NCBI GenBank assembly: GCA_029721515.1
Contig: CM056550.1
Coordinates: 16,987,119 to 17,051,118 of the forward strand
Direction: 5' to 3'
Length of the DNA stretch: 64,000 nucleotides
Source: Synanceia verrucosa
Lineage: Eukaryota > Chordata > Actinopteri > Perciformes > Synanceiidae
Position numbers and translations under genes: made by a program. The notes under the pieces were generated by a model, which saw only the letters and a list, made by a program, of their open reading frames with translations, ran no database searches and was not told the origin of the DNA. This document shows positions 1 through 9,840 of the stretch, one piece after another (position 1 is the stretch's first letter; each line of letters begins with the position of its first letter).

Positions 1-2149
1 GGCAGGTCAGAGTTTCCTCTTGGTGAAGTGGAAATCAAAATGATATTGACTCTGAAGTGGTTACTGTAGGGAAGCCTCTGAGCGGCTCGTGTTTTGTTGG
101 TTTTGTGCGGCTGACCAGGGGTCCGTGTGAAGCAGGAAGACCCGCCGAGGATCACAGGTCTGGACCAGAGCTGAGCCCGTTTGAACATCAGGTTCCCAGC
201 AGCTCCAATGAAAGCCACGGTTTCCGGTTATAGTTCAGCGGCACGGATCGTGTTTGTGTTGCAGCTCCAAGCTGTCGACTCCTACGTTGAGTCTGAACAC
301 GGCTCAATCAGCTGTTGGAAACACAAATAAATAGCTAGAAAAACAGTTTGGATACTTGATAACTCAGGTTTACACAGGAATAATAGAAGCTGGCCAAACC
401 TTTGCATGTTTACTCCGCTGATATACAGCGTTATTGTTTTCATAAACAAAGCTGCACAATAGAAGCGCACACGTTCACCTAGAGAGCTGCAGCGCTGCAA
501 CGCTGCACAACAATGCACCACTATTCTTCCTCTCTGACAGGAAGTCACTTCAATGTGCCTTTCCTGGTCACAACTTTAAATTAATAATTCAATAAATAAA
601 TGCAATGTTAAATGGTGAGACCGGAAAGTGACTCCTTACTTTCCCACCAGCGTCCTCCGTCGAACCAGAAAACAAAACAAAGCACAAAATTAATAAATCT
701 GCTACGCCACCGTGTTGTGTTTTTCTGGATGTATTTTCTGTTTGAGCCTGTCCTGAACTGTCTGTTGTGGTTTAGAGCATAAAATGTAATTTTGAAATTA
801 TGTCTCATAGAGGAAATACGATGAAACGCAGATCCTGATTATAATAAGCAAGTGAAACAACCCTGACTCATTTTCTGTGATCGAGATGAATTAGACGCTG
901 CAACTGCTTTATGTCAGACGATTAGACACACACACACACACACACACACACAGTTGACATTAGCGTCAGTCTTGCTTAAAGGTAAAACCAAGGAATTTTC
1001 CATTGAGTTTGGTTGACGTCTATTTTTTTTTTGTTTTTTTTTTTGCAGTGCAAGATGTGGATTCCTCATTCTCTGCTTTCTAAGAACTCATGAATGAAAT
1101 CAGATTACAATAAAAGTCTAATGTTGATCATTAATTTTGAATGCATTGACCACAAAATGTATATTGGAGGTAACGTGTGTTTTTGATATCAACAGATGTA
1201 ATTAAGCTGGCTGCCAATGGTGCAGTCTTACTGGGTACCAGAGGGTCAGCAGATATGAGCTTAAACTGATGTTTAAAAATATATATGTACGTTTAAATAT
1301 ATTTGCAGTCTGTCTGCTATAGATTATATTTGCACCAGTGCTGCATGAACAGTCAGAGGTAGCTGTGATGATCAATAGGAGTTCAAATCCTGACAATCAA
1401 AGACCTCAGACGGTTTTGCAAAAATAAGACTAAAATGTAAAAATGAAAATAATTTAATTATCAGTCATTGAAACAGCTGCCTGATCAGAACCATGGACAG
1501 CGTTACACTCCAAGCAACATGATTACGACAGCGTGCAATTTTTAATTCTACTCTCACTTATTGGTAAACGTACACTGACGAAGAAGCCACATACAAGCTG
1601 GAAATTATATGAATATGGTTTTGGTTTAATACTAGGAGGAAGTCCTGCTCAAGGAGAAATAACAACCTTTTTTTTTTTACCAGTTTTAATAGCAGATCTT
1701 TTGGGGTTTTTTAATTGAAAACCTTGTGCTGCCACTGTTCACATACTTGGCTCATAATAACCTGTGGTCGTCTTGACTTGTTGACATATCATATTACAAT
1801 GATGAGTTTCTTGGCCTAAGGTCAAATTAAATGACTCTTTACAAGGGACTTTAGGAGGAGCATTATTAATAAATTTAACCAATTTTAATCCCAGTTTTGA
1901 CTTGGTGGACATTAGAAAGACCAGAGAGACAGGATTAGAGTAAAAATAATAAAGTGCAGTAGTTTAAACAGTATCAGAGTGAATACCCAGTTATTGTGCA
2001 TTAATTTTTCATGTTACTTCAAAGTAATTATTTATTATAAAGCTAGGTTTCTGAAAGGTTTTTATACAAATTTAACATATAAATCTGATCTGATATAGTA
2101 AAAATTGTTAATCTTCCTCAAAAGTGAATTAAACTTATCCACAAGCCAT
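1..2149. other. gene-free flank downstream of kcnj2
   Basis: AT-rich intergenic DNA with no credible coding frame. It contains a (CA)n run at 926-952, T-rich runs at 1023-1044 and 1670-1679, and no recognised transposon. By synteny with other vertebrates this side should lead towards sox9. Confidence 0.5.
926..952. repeat. (CA)n microsatellite
   Basis: About 13 uninterrupted CA units. Confidence 0.95.
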
Positions 2150-2171
2150 GATTCTGATTGTCCACTGACAT

Positions 2172-2177
2172 TTTATT
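2172..2177 (-). terminator. candidate poly(A) signal of kcnj2
   Basis: TTTATT on the plus strand, AATAAA on the gene strand, about 1.6 kb after the kcnj2 stop. Its use is inferred from position only. Confidence 0.4.
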
Positions 2178-2205
2178 GAAAAAAGAACAATATAATATCA
2201 TGTAC

Positions 2206-2233
2206 AATAATAATAATAATAATAATAATAATA
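2206..2233. repeat. (AAT)n microsatellite
   Basis: About nine AAT units, within the predicted kcnj2 3' UTR close to its end. Confidence 0.9.
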
Positions 2234-3782
2234 TTAATACAAAAATCTGTACATTCCGTGTTTTGCAGTACATTTGGAAGACTGATACAAAATAACTGCA
2301 ACAGGGAGGTATTTACACATGTAGGATGTAGGTGGCCGGGAGGCCTTCAGTCACTGATTCCTTTAAAAAAAAAAAGAAAAACAAGATTCAGGATATAAAT
2401 TTGAATTGATTCAAACTCTTGTGCGCTTCACCTTCATACGCCGGGGTTACAGTACATGTGTTTTTTTGAAATCTGACATTCTCATGTAAAACAAAAGCTT
2501 CACAGCGAAGAAATGAAACTGGAGTTGCAAGAAGGGAACATGGCATCGAAAATGTTTTACTTGGATTTCCTATTTATCTCTATCTCCAATCATAACACTG
2601 TATCAGATTCAGGTATTAGAGAAGATATTCAGGTCTTTTTTAAAAGCAAGTTTGGCTTTAAAAATCAATTTTTTGGCTTCTCAATCCCCCCAAACAACAG
2701 TGAGTTATTGTTTTAGTTCAGCAAACAGTTTCCTGTCCTCTACAGTAAAGCTTTTGCTGCTTGACTTGATTTCTACAGCTTCACTTTCCCCTTTTTAACT
2801 TTCCAGATTAAGGCTTGATGAGGTGGCTCAAGATAAAGATGATCAACGTCAAAAAAAAAGAAAAGAAACTGTACACACATTCTTTAAAAACAAACTTAAA
2901 CTAAACGCTCTACTTCTCTGTACCAAATCTAAGCAGGTGTTGTTTTTAAGAAACACATAACTATGATAATAATACTCTTTGGTATTTTTTTTCATCAACT
3001 GTTTAAAAAAAAAGAAGAAGAAGCAACATCATAGCAGCACTTTTAAGAACATTCAGATTCTCATATTTCCCCCGGTCTCTGTTTAAATAAATGGTTTATT
3101 TCTGTCAGTCTGATGCTGTTAATACTACCCTGACGTGAGCAGGCATGTTTCTATCGGTCTGACCAGCGATGAACAATCTCTCAGATCAATAACTGCAAAG
3201 GACAAAGCGGAAAAATCAGTGCTGTCAAGTCAGAGGAAATGAAAAGTTTCTACTTGGTTGCATACAGTCTATTTCCTGTGATGTCTGCAGTGAGACCAGC
3301 TCGTGAACAAATACTCTACTTGTACCTTCTTTTGTTCCAGACATCCTACCGCTCCTGTGCTCTTTGGTTCTATGAGAAGGCACTAAGTTTGACTTCTAGC
3401 AGCACTTGAGAATGTCTTCTAACTATAAAAACCACCTTTCTAAAAGCGTCTTGTTCATGCCGGACGGAGAAACTGAGACATGCCTGCGCTTTTCAAGTCC
3501 TCTCAACAACCACTTCCTTGCTGTCTGGCAGTCACCGGACACTGAGCACACATTCATGGGGACTTGATGGAGAATTCTTCCTGCATTTTGCACATGGTCC
3601 ATAGTGCTGTGTTTGGTAAAACTGCATGCCCACTGTAACATACAAAGTCCTAAACCTTGCTTTTCCCACAGCAGTACCGTTCGGCTTGTCCTCTACCCAA
3701 GGCTCGGCTCGGCTCGTCATGCCTTTTGGAGCAGAGAGGTGTTTTTAGGAAATCCCTCACACAAGGTCTGAGGTTTGATCAG

Positions 3783-5066
3783 TCATATTTCTGACTCTCG
3801 TCTCAGAGGCCGGGGCTCCAGCGGCACCGTGGCCTGGTTGTGTTCGGTCTCTGAGATGTTGTCCGTCTGGGTGCCGTCGGGCCCAACGCTGCCCCCGTTA
3901 CCCTCGTCCGTGTCCTCCTTGTTCTCCAGCGCCATCTCGTTCTCATAGCAGAAGGAGTTGGAGGTTGAGAGGATGTATTTTTTCTCTGCAAGGTCTCTGG
4001 CGCTGCACAGGGGGGTGCTCGGCACCTCGTATGTCTTATGGAAGCAGGAGTAGTCCACCTTGTAGTAGTTCTTCTCCTCGAAGAGCACAGACTCGAACCG
4101 ATGGCCCCAGAGGATCTCGTCGGCGACGTAGGAGCTGCGGCACTGCGTGGTCATGGCTGTCGCCTCGACCATACCCTCTAGGATGACCACAATTTCAAAC
4201 TCTGAGTTCTCCAGGTCCTGCTTGCTCATGTCGTAGAAAGGGCTGTCCTCGTTGATCTCATGGACGATGGTGATGGGCGTGACCAGGAAGATGCGGTCGA
4301 CACCACTGTCGAAGCCCACATCTATGTCCATCTGGTCGAGGGGGATGTACTCCCCCTCCGCCGTCGTCCGGGATTTCAGAAGTTGTGCCCGCACATGCGC
4401 CTCAACCAGGTGGCTCTTCCTTAAGTTCCCCACGCGCCACATCAGGCACAGCTTGTTGTCCCTCATGGCCACTGTGGCGTTATGGCTGAAAACCAAAGTT
4501 TCATTCCTCTTCTTGGGCTTTGCCATCTTTGCCATGACAGCGCCTATGATGAAGGCATCAATAATGCAGCCCACGATGCTTTGGAAAACCACCATGAAGA
4601 CAGCAACCGGGCACTCGTCGGTCACGTATCTGTAGCCGTAGCCAATCGTGGTTTGAGTCTCAATGGAGAACAGGAAGGCAGCAGTGAAGCTGCTCACGTT
4701 GGAGACACACTTCTGGGCTCCGTTTTCTAAATCCCCGTGGAAGATGGCCACCAGCCAAAAGACGCAGCCGAAGAACAGCCACGACAGCAGGAAGGCGAGG
4801 CAGAAGATGATGAACATCCACCTCCAGCGGATGTCCACGCATGTCGTGAAGATGTCCGCCAGGTAGCGCTGACCTTTCTCACTCACGTTGATGAACTGCA
4901 CGTTGCAGTGGCCGTCTTTCTTTACAAATCTGCTTTGCGGCTGGTGCCTTGTGTGCACCTTGCCCTTGCCGTTGCCATAGCCGTTGGGCACCGCCATAGT
5001 GGCCAGCTTCATGCCGTCCTCCTCTGATGACACAATGCTGTAGCGGCTGGCTCGCACGCTTCCCAT
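3783..5066 (-). CDS. kcnj2: Kir2.1 inward-rectifier potassium channel
   Basis: Encodes a 427-residue plasma-membrane K+ channel subunit that forms tetramers and stabilises the resting potential (IK1 current). Residues 1-80 are the cytoplasmic N-terminus. M1 is about 83-109, the pore helix and selectivity filter TIGYGY lie at 140-145, M2 is about 153-180, and the rest is the cytoplasmic PIP2- and polyamine-binding domain. Visible functional residues are Asp170 (the rectification site, human D172), Glu222 and Glu297 (human E224/E299), the basic stretch KPKKR at 183-187, Cys120/Cys152 (extracellular disulphide), the ER-export motif FCYENE at 372-377, and a C-terminal RRESEI with PDZ ligand SEI. 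The length equals human Kir2.1. The ATG at 5066 gives the family start MGSVR; the in-frame GTG at 5067-5069 just before it is not needed. The whole coding region is one exon, as in mammals. The loop after M1 is two residues shorter than in human. Identity is very secure. Confidence 0.98.
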   Translation of the reverse strand: MGSVRASRYSIVSSEEDGMKLATMAVPNGYGNGKGKVHTRHQPQSRFVKKDGHCNVQFINVSEKGQRYLADIFTTCVDIRWRWMFIIFCLAFLLSWLFFGCVFWLVAIFHGDLENGAQKCVSNVSSFTAAFLFSIETQTTIGYGYRYVTDECPVAVFMVVFQSIVGCIIDAFIIGAVMAKMAKPKKRNETLVFSHNATVAMRDNKLCLMWRVGNLRKSHLVEAHVRAQLLKSRTTAEGEYIPLDQMDIDVGFDSGVDRIFLVTPITIVHEINEDSPFYDMSKQDLENSEFEIVVILEGMVEATAMTTQCRSSYVADEILWGHRFESVLFEEKNYYKVDYSCFHKTYEVPSTPLCSARDLAEKKYILSTSNSFCYENEMALENKEDTDEGNGGSVGPDGTQTDNISETEHNQATVPLEPRPLRRESEI

Positions 5067-5312
5067 CACCTCAGTCTGGGAGGGCTGGGCTGCTTCTGCT
5101 TTGGAAAACAGTCTTAGTTTCTGGAAAAAGCGTTGGAGAAACAGTTTTGAAGCGCTTTTGGGGGACCAACTCGGAGAGGAAATGGTGGCGAGATGAGGCG
5201 TGCTGAAGGGATGCCTCTTCAGCCTCGCTGGCCTCTAGATGGGGTTCAAGGGAGGAGGATGAAGTGGTCACTCCTCTCTCATCAGCTGACTGGACCTCAT
5301 CAAGATCATCTG
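5067..5312 (-). other. kcnj2: kcnj2 5' UTR part of coding exon, with splice acceptor
   Basis: On the minus strand a pyrimidine-rich tract ends in TTTCCTTCTAG, with AG at 5314-5313, and a branch-point-like CTAAT lies about 25 bases before it. This would start the coding exon at 5312 and leave about 246 nt of leader before the ATG at 5066. Mammalian KCNJ2 also has a non-coding first exon followed by one coding exon, which supports the model. The splice site has not been tested. Confidence 0.55.
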
Positions 5313-7081
5313 CTAGAAGGAAACACAGACTCTATTAGTCAAAGCAGTCCCAAAGAGATCACACACACGTTTATAAAATCATGTTCGGGGCATTTATTCC
5401 ACTTTAGAGCAGCTGTCAGAACTGATAACTTCGCCGCTGTTACGTCAGATGAGTGTGCAGCCTGAGAAAAAACGTCGACCTCCCTGCCAACAATATTTCA
5501 TCCAGTTATGACAAACAACAACAGTGATATTTAACCCTCATCTAACATTTCAACCTTCACTGAGAGAGGCCACCCTGTAATTGCACTCAGGTCTTTTACA
5601 AAGTCTACTTGTTTTTCTTGGCTGCCCCACGCTGACTCAACCATTTCTAGCTGGATTGTGGGTTACGGTGTTCCTGCAGGGTCCCATGAACTGATGGTTT
5701 TTTACAGCTGATGGATGACGTTAAAAACTTAGGTATAGTTTTGTTTGCGTAATATATGTCAAGACAAATGCAAAACGAGTCGAACCACCACAACATCCAG
5801 CCTGGATCTTAATAATCACAGATTATTTATCACCATTAAAGCTCATTTTCACATGATGCTCCCTTCAAAGTCAACACAGTTTTTAGGCACATCCACTTCA
5901 AATTTTCAAATGATTGTATGTTGTGAGGGAGTTTTTATCGACGAACCACAACACAGTGTCTAGATGACATAATGTTGGCCTCTCAGCTTCAGTGGTCTGT
6001 TATTTAGAGCAGCTTTAGGGGCAGAGGTTTGTGCAGAGGTGATGTACAGCTTGTTGACTCTCAGAGTTTCCTCAGGGATTTCTTCTCTATGCTGCAATAA
6101 TGGCCGTCCTTTGAGGATTGCCCTGGCACCACTAAAACACCTCTCATTAGTTTTGGCTGTCCTGGCAACAAAGTCTAAATCAACCTGTGGCAGTCTTGAT
6201 GTGTTATCTTTTTTTTAATTTATTTGTAAGGATGGATTTCAGAGATTAGATATGAGAAGCTTGTGATGAATGTAGCTCATTAGTGCAGAGTCAAAATGCT
6301 CATTCGCCTCTAAAAAAGTCTCCACATACCAGAAAACTGCACATTAGTATTAAGTTCCAAAACAAAAATATCTAAGTAGCATCTAATGAATGTGCTCATC
6401 ACTGAGAATGCTGTGTCGCTAAGCAATGTCATCTTTTTTTATTCATGTTATGATTGATATGTAAACAGTTCAAACGTTTATTCTGTTAAAAACTTCAAAA
6501 AAATTACACGCAGCCAAATCTGTACTGTTGTCTCAATATGAGCAGAAAACTCACTTGAAAGAGAGCTCGACAGATTTTACCAAATAAATAACAGTAATAA
6601 GACTAGAAATCGTTCTTACGGCCCTTCAGTCTTTTTAAAGAGTCGTATTAAACAGTATCAGTCCATCAGAAGGCATGCAGAGCTGCTCCCAGAAAGCACC
6701 AAATGCCAGCGACAAATGTTAACAGGTGCGGGGGGAGAAAGGAGCTGACTTCTGATGCAATCATCCACACGCACACCCTCAGCCTGGGAGACATATGCAC
6801 GTTTCATTTCCACCCCTGCGGTCACAAATAAGGACTCAAAATCTGAAAATTTAAATAAAATATCACGTGAGGAGGAAAAGGAGCGGATTCAGAGAGACTT
6901 TTTAGCGGGTCGCGGCAGCACAAGTCGTGCGTAAAAGCCAGGAAGTCCGCGCGTCATGAAGGATAAAGTATACCACGTTAACATGAGTTGAGCAGCAGGT
7001 AGCACCTCTGACATGCGGGAAGCATCACATTAAAGCAGAAGAGCTGCAGCAGTGTGACAGAAATGGCTCTGTTTCCTCTAC
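5313..7081 (-). other. kcnj2: kcnj2 intron 1 (probable)
   Basis: A gene-free stretch between the predicted donor (7081-7080) and acceptor (5314-5313). The sequence is AT-rich and appears unique, with no repeat recognised. The promoter-proximal end (about 6890-7080) is CpG-richer than the rest. The intron limits depend on the predicted splice sites. Confidence 0.45.
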
Positions 7082-7237
7082 CTGTTGCTCATCTGTGGAC
7101 CGGAGGGCTTCAGCTCGGTGAAATATAATCCGGTTGCTTTGGGCCTCCGCTATCCTCCGCGCTTGTTATTTGTTTTGGCCGGACAGGATCAAATGTGGAA
7201 CCCGCCTCATATCTCCGGAGGACCGGTCTCGATCATG
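7082..7237 (-). other. kcnj2: candidate non-coding exon 1 of kcnj2
   Basis: Bounded upstream by the promoter elements at 7265-7317 and downstream by a good donor on the minus strand (CAG|GTAGAG, GT at 7081-7080). This would make an exon of about 156 nt and an intron of about 1.77 kb (5313-7081). The exon has no long frame opening into the Kir2.1 CDS, as expected for a leader exon. Both ends are predictions from sequence signals. Confidence 0.4.
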
Positions 7238-7345
7238 TGCACCGCGATGAGGTCCTTCAAAGCGTTTTAAACGGCACGCACCGGCACGGCCCGCCCCCGC
7301 TCCGCGCCCCGGCCAATGGAGAAGGGGAGGGGAGCGCGCACTGCG
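7238..7345 (-). promoter_or_regulatory. kcnj2: CpG-rich promoter of kcnj2
   Basis: A short CpG- and GC-rich island in otherwise AT-rich DNA. Reading on the minus strand, a CCAAT box (inverted, CCAAT on plus at 7313-7317), a GC box (CCCGCCCCC around 7290-7299) and a TATA-like TTTAAAA (7271-7265) are spaced at about -78, -58 and -31 from a start near 7237. The order and spacing fit an RNA polymerase II promoter firing towards kcnj2. A second G-rich box lies at about 7325-7336. The start site itself is inferred. Confidence 0.55.
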
Positions 7346-8172
7346 AACCAGGCGCAATTATACTGTTTTTGTGTCTTTTAATGTGTTTGACTGATGTGTG
7401 CGGAACATAACATGGAAGTAGTGGAGCAATTTGACACTAATTGAGCGGCTCCACTTTAATCTCAAACAGGGGTTAAATAGAAACGAGAGGAGGGAGGCCA
7501 AGGGGTTAAATAAACTGAAATATCAAGACAAATAAATAGCAGGAAATCATGAGTTTAGACTTTTTCATTCAGGACATAAAACTGGTTAATGTTACTACTA
7601 CTTAACAGATGAATAACTAACACAAAGGTTGTGGATTTAGGTGCTTCACTGCTGCAAAAAAAAACAGACATTAAGAAAAGAGATGTGATAACTTTGAATA
7701 TGTCAGACAAATACATCTTGTGTGCAGAGTTATTAAACCCCTCCCATCCTTGTGACCACCTGCTGCTGACAGTTTTGTGGCCAATCACCCTCATTTTTTG
7801 TGATATCCATGATTTTTATAGATCTCATTTTTTAATGTGGGCATGGAAAATATGTTCTGTCGGAAAGAATGACTCACTCAATAAAGGCCTTCATGCTCGT
7901 ATTATGATATGACTGTCTTTCTCCACCAAGCTATCGAGTTGCTTCGGATGTTTAGACTATGCATCTGTTGCCCCATAATTTTAGGTCAGGCCATAGCCGT
8001 ATGTTGTCTTAAAGCCGCTCACCAAACCCCTTCTTCCTGCTTACTAATTCATGGTAAACATTTACTCACAAATGCATTCCATTTTTTCCAAAAAGCACTT
8101 TTGAACTCATTTTTTAGAGATTGAAACTTATTTTTGGTTGTAGTTATTTATAGAAGCATGTATATTTAGCCC

Positions 8173-8193
8173 TGTGTGTGTGTGTGTGTGTGT
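8173..8193. repeat. (TG)n microsatellite
   Basis: About ten TG units. Confidence 0.9.
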
Positions 8194-9011
8194 TATGCTG
8201 AAGCAGTCACTGCTACCTCTGGACCACAAGGTGGAGAGCTGGAGACTGGATTTAGCCAGTGGTGGCAAACTGTTATGTAATGGTGATGAAGATGTCAATA
8301 ATCCTAATCACAGACAAAAGACTTTTTTTTTTTTTTATCACAAATTACCCTATTATATTCAAATGAATTATGTTATTAGACTTAAACTGTTGAGACTAAT
8401 GAATGAACGAATCATGTTAGTCTTGTGCTATTATTTTGTGGCTTTGACACTCCCTTACTAGCAGTTTCCTGTTTCCTGTTGCAGTCAGAGAAGGACAGCA
8501 TCATGCTTCTTAATTGTTGTACTTCCAGTTTGAGCCAGCAGCTACATGCTAAGCTAATGCTAGTGCAGCTCATCGTGGATGCTAACAGGCTAAAGCTACT
8601 GTTTAGCAGTGATCAAGTGTTCACAGACCTGATGATGAAAGTCAGCTGACTGCAGACTTGTCAACATCACGAAGACTCTGGTCTAAGAGAGCAACTCTGA
8701 TTGGCTGGTTGTCACCTGACATCATTGATCAGACACTCATTGATAAGAGCTGAGAAACTGATCTTGTCATTTATTATTTGTCAGTACATAGCGGACAGAA
8801 TTAAAGTGACAGTGCTGAATTAGGTCTTTTTAAATCCCGTACTGACTTGACAGAAGATCGACTATTGAAAAAAGCCGAATGAGGTCTGATGTCTGGGTGA
8901 GCGGCTGTAGTCTCAGAAACAGGGTCATTCGGGTTGGTTAATGGACAGATAGAAATGATAATCAACACCACCATGGCTTCATGCCTCAAAAACATCCTGA
9001 TCATTGTAAAA

Positions 9012-9060
9012 GATGAGATAAAACTTTATTCATCCCAAAGGAAATTCTCTCACAAAACAA
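9012..9060 (-). mobile_element. 3' tail of a non-LTR retrotransposon
   Basis: Contains AACTTTATTCATCCCAAAGG followed by AAATTC, the form taken by the 3' ends of many fish non-LTR elements (TTTATT-ATCCC-GGGAAATT) read in reverse. Only the tail is recognisable. Family assignment is from memory of the motif. Confidence 0.4.
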
Positions 9061-9408
9061 AAAGTAAAAAACTCAAATCAGACACTTTAAACATCATGTT
9101 ATTAAATTGATTGATGCTGGCATAGTGCTTTAATGTTTTATAAAATTTACTGGAGGCTAAACATGCTTAAATAAGTCCTTATTTTTGTGTGAGAAGGTTT
9201 GATGAACTGGTTTTCAATTGCGTGACTTCCTGGTAATTACTAAACAAATGGAATTCCACCACCACATAAAGACATAATATTAGGAAAACTTAATATTTTA
9301 CATGTGTTTTCATATCAACTCTCATGATTTTCCACAAGATTTTAGTGTAACATGAAGGATAAAATGTGGAGACCTTAAGTTTTTTTTAATAGCATATGTA
9401 TCATTATT

Positions 9409-9420
9409 TTTATTTTTATT
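9409..9420 (-). terminator. candidate poly(A) signals of kcnj16
   Basis: Two adjacent AATAAA hexamers on the minus strand (plus TTTATT at 9409-9414 and 9415-9420), about 420 bases after the kcnj16 stop. They would give a 3' UTR of roughly 440 nt. Inferred from position. Confidence 0.35.
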
Positions 9421-9840
9421 TTTATGCTTTGAAAATGTAAAATATTATAAATCAGAACAAGGAATAGATTCTCTAGAGCTTTCTGCTTGTATTGCATGAT
9501 CTTCCTCAGCAGATCCTCCAGCTTTAAATGTGTCTGTAAAGAGTTTCGGTCAAGAAGTGCAGCTCAAACAGAACATCCAAACCAGTTATCACTGAATATA
9601 TGTTGTATTTATAAATATATGTCCATTGATTGGTACATCAAAAATCTGCTAAATTAATGCTGCGCTTTGTTTTTAGTGTTAATCATCAATGTTAGCATGC
9701 TAATAAGCTACATGGTAAACATTAAAACCTGCCAAACAACAAACTAGTGAATGTGACATGCTAGAAGCCAGTAGCCTCCTCACTGTTCCTCTTGAGCAGC
9801 ATTCTTTGAAAAAATGAACAATGTCTCAGTGAAAGGTGTC

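Larger units (their letters stand above)
2150..3782 (-). other. kcnj2: kcnj2 3' UTR (probable)
   Basis: AT-rich, gene-free DNA directly downstream of the kcnj2 stop. The first good minus-strand poly(A) signal candidate (AATAAA) reads from 2177 to 2172, which would give cleavage near 2150-2160 and a UTR of about 1.6 kb. Long AT-rich 3' UTRs are usual for this gene. It contains an (AAT)n run at 2206-2233 and A-rich stretches. Short open frames at 3423-3720 look like chance. The exact end is inferred. Confidence 0.55.
7346..9408. other. spacer between kcnj16 and the kcnj2 promoter
   Basis: About 2 kb without a credible gene. It holds a (TG)n run at 8173-8193, a T-run near 8323-8336 and a LINE-tail-like segment at 9012-9060. 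The short spacer means kcnj2 regulatory elements must partly lie around kcnj16. Confidence 0.5.

Noticed and set aside
3965..5027. Several plus-strand open frames of 67 to 127 codons opposite kcnj2
   Set aside because: Shadows of the GC-rich Kir2.1 coding exon. None resembles a known protein.
5067..5069. GTG as an upstream start codon for kcnj2, giving 428 residues
   Set aside because: The next codon is ATG and yields the exact family N-terminus MGSVR and the human length of 427.
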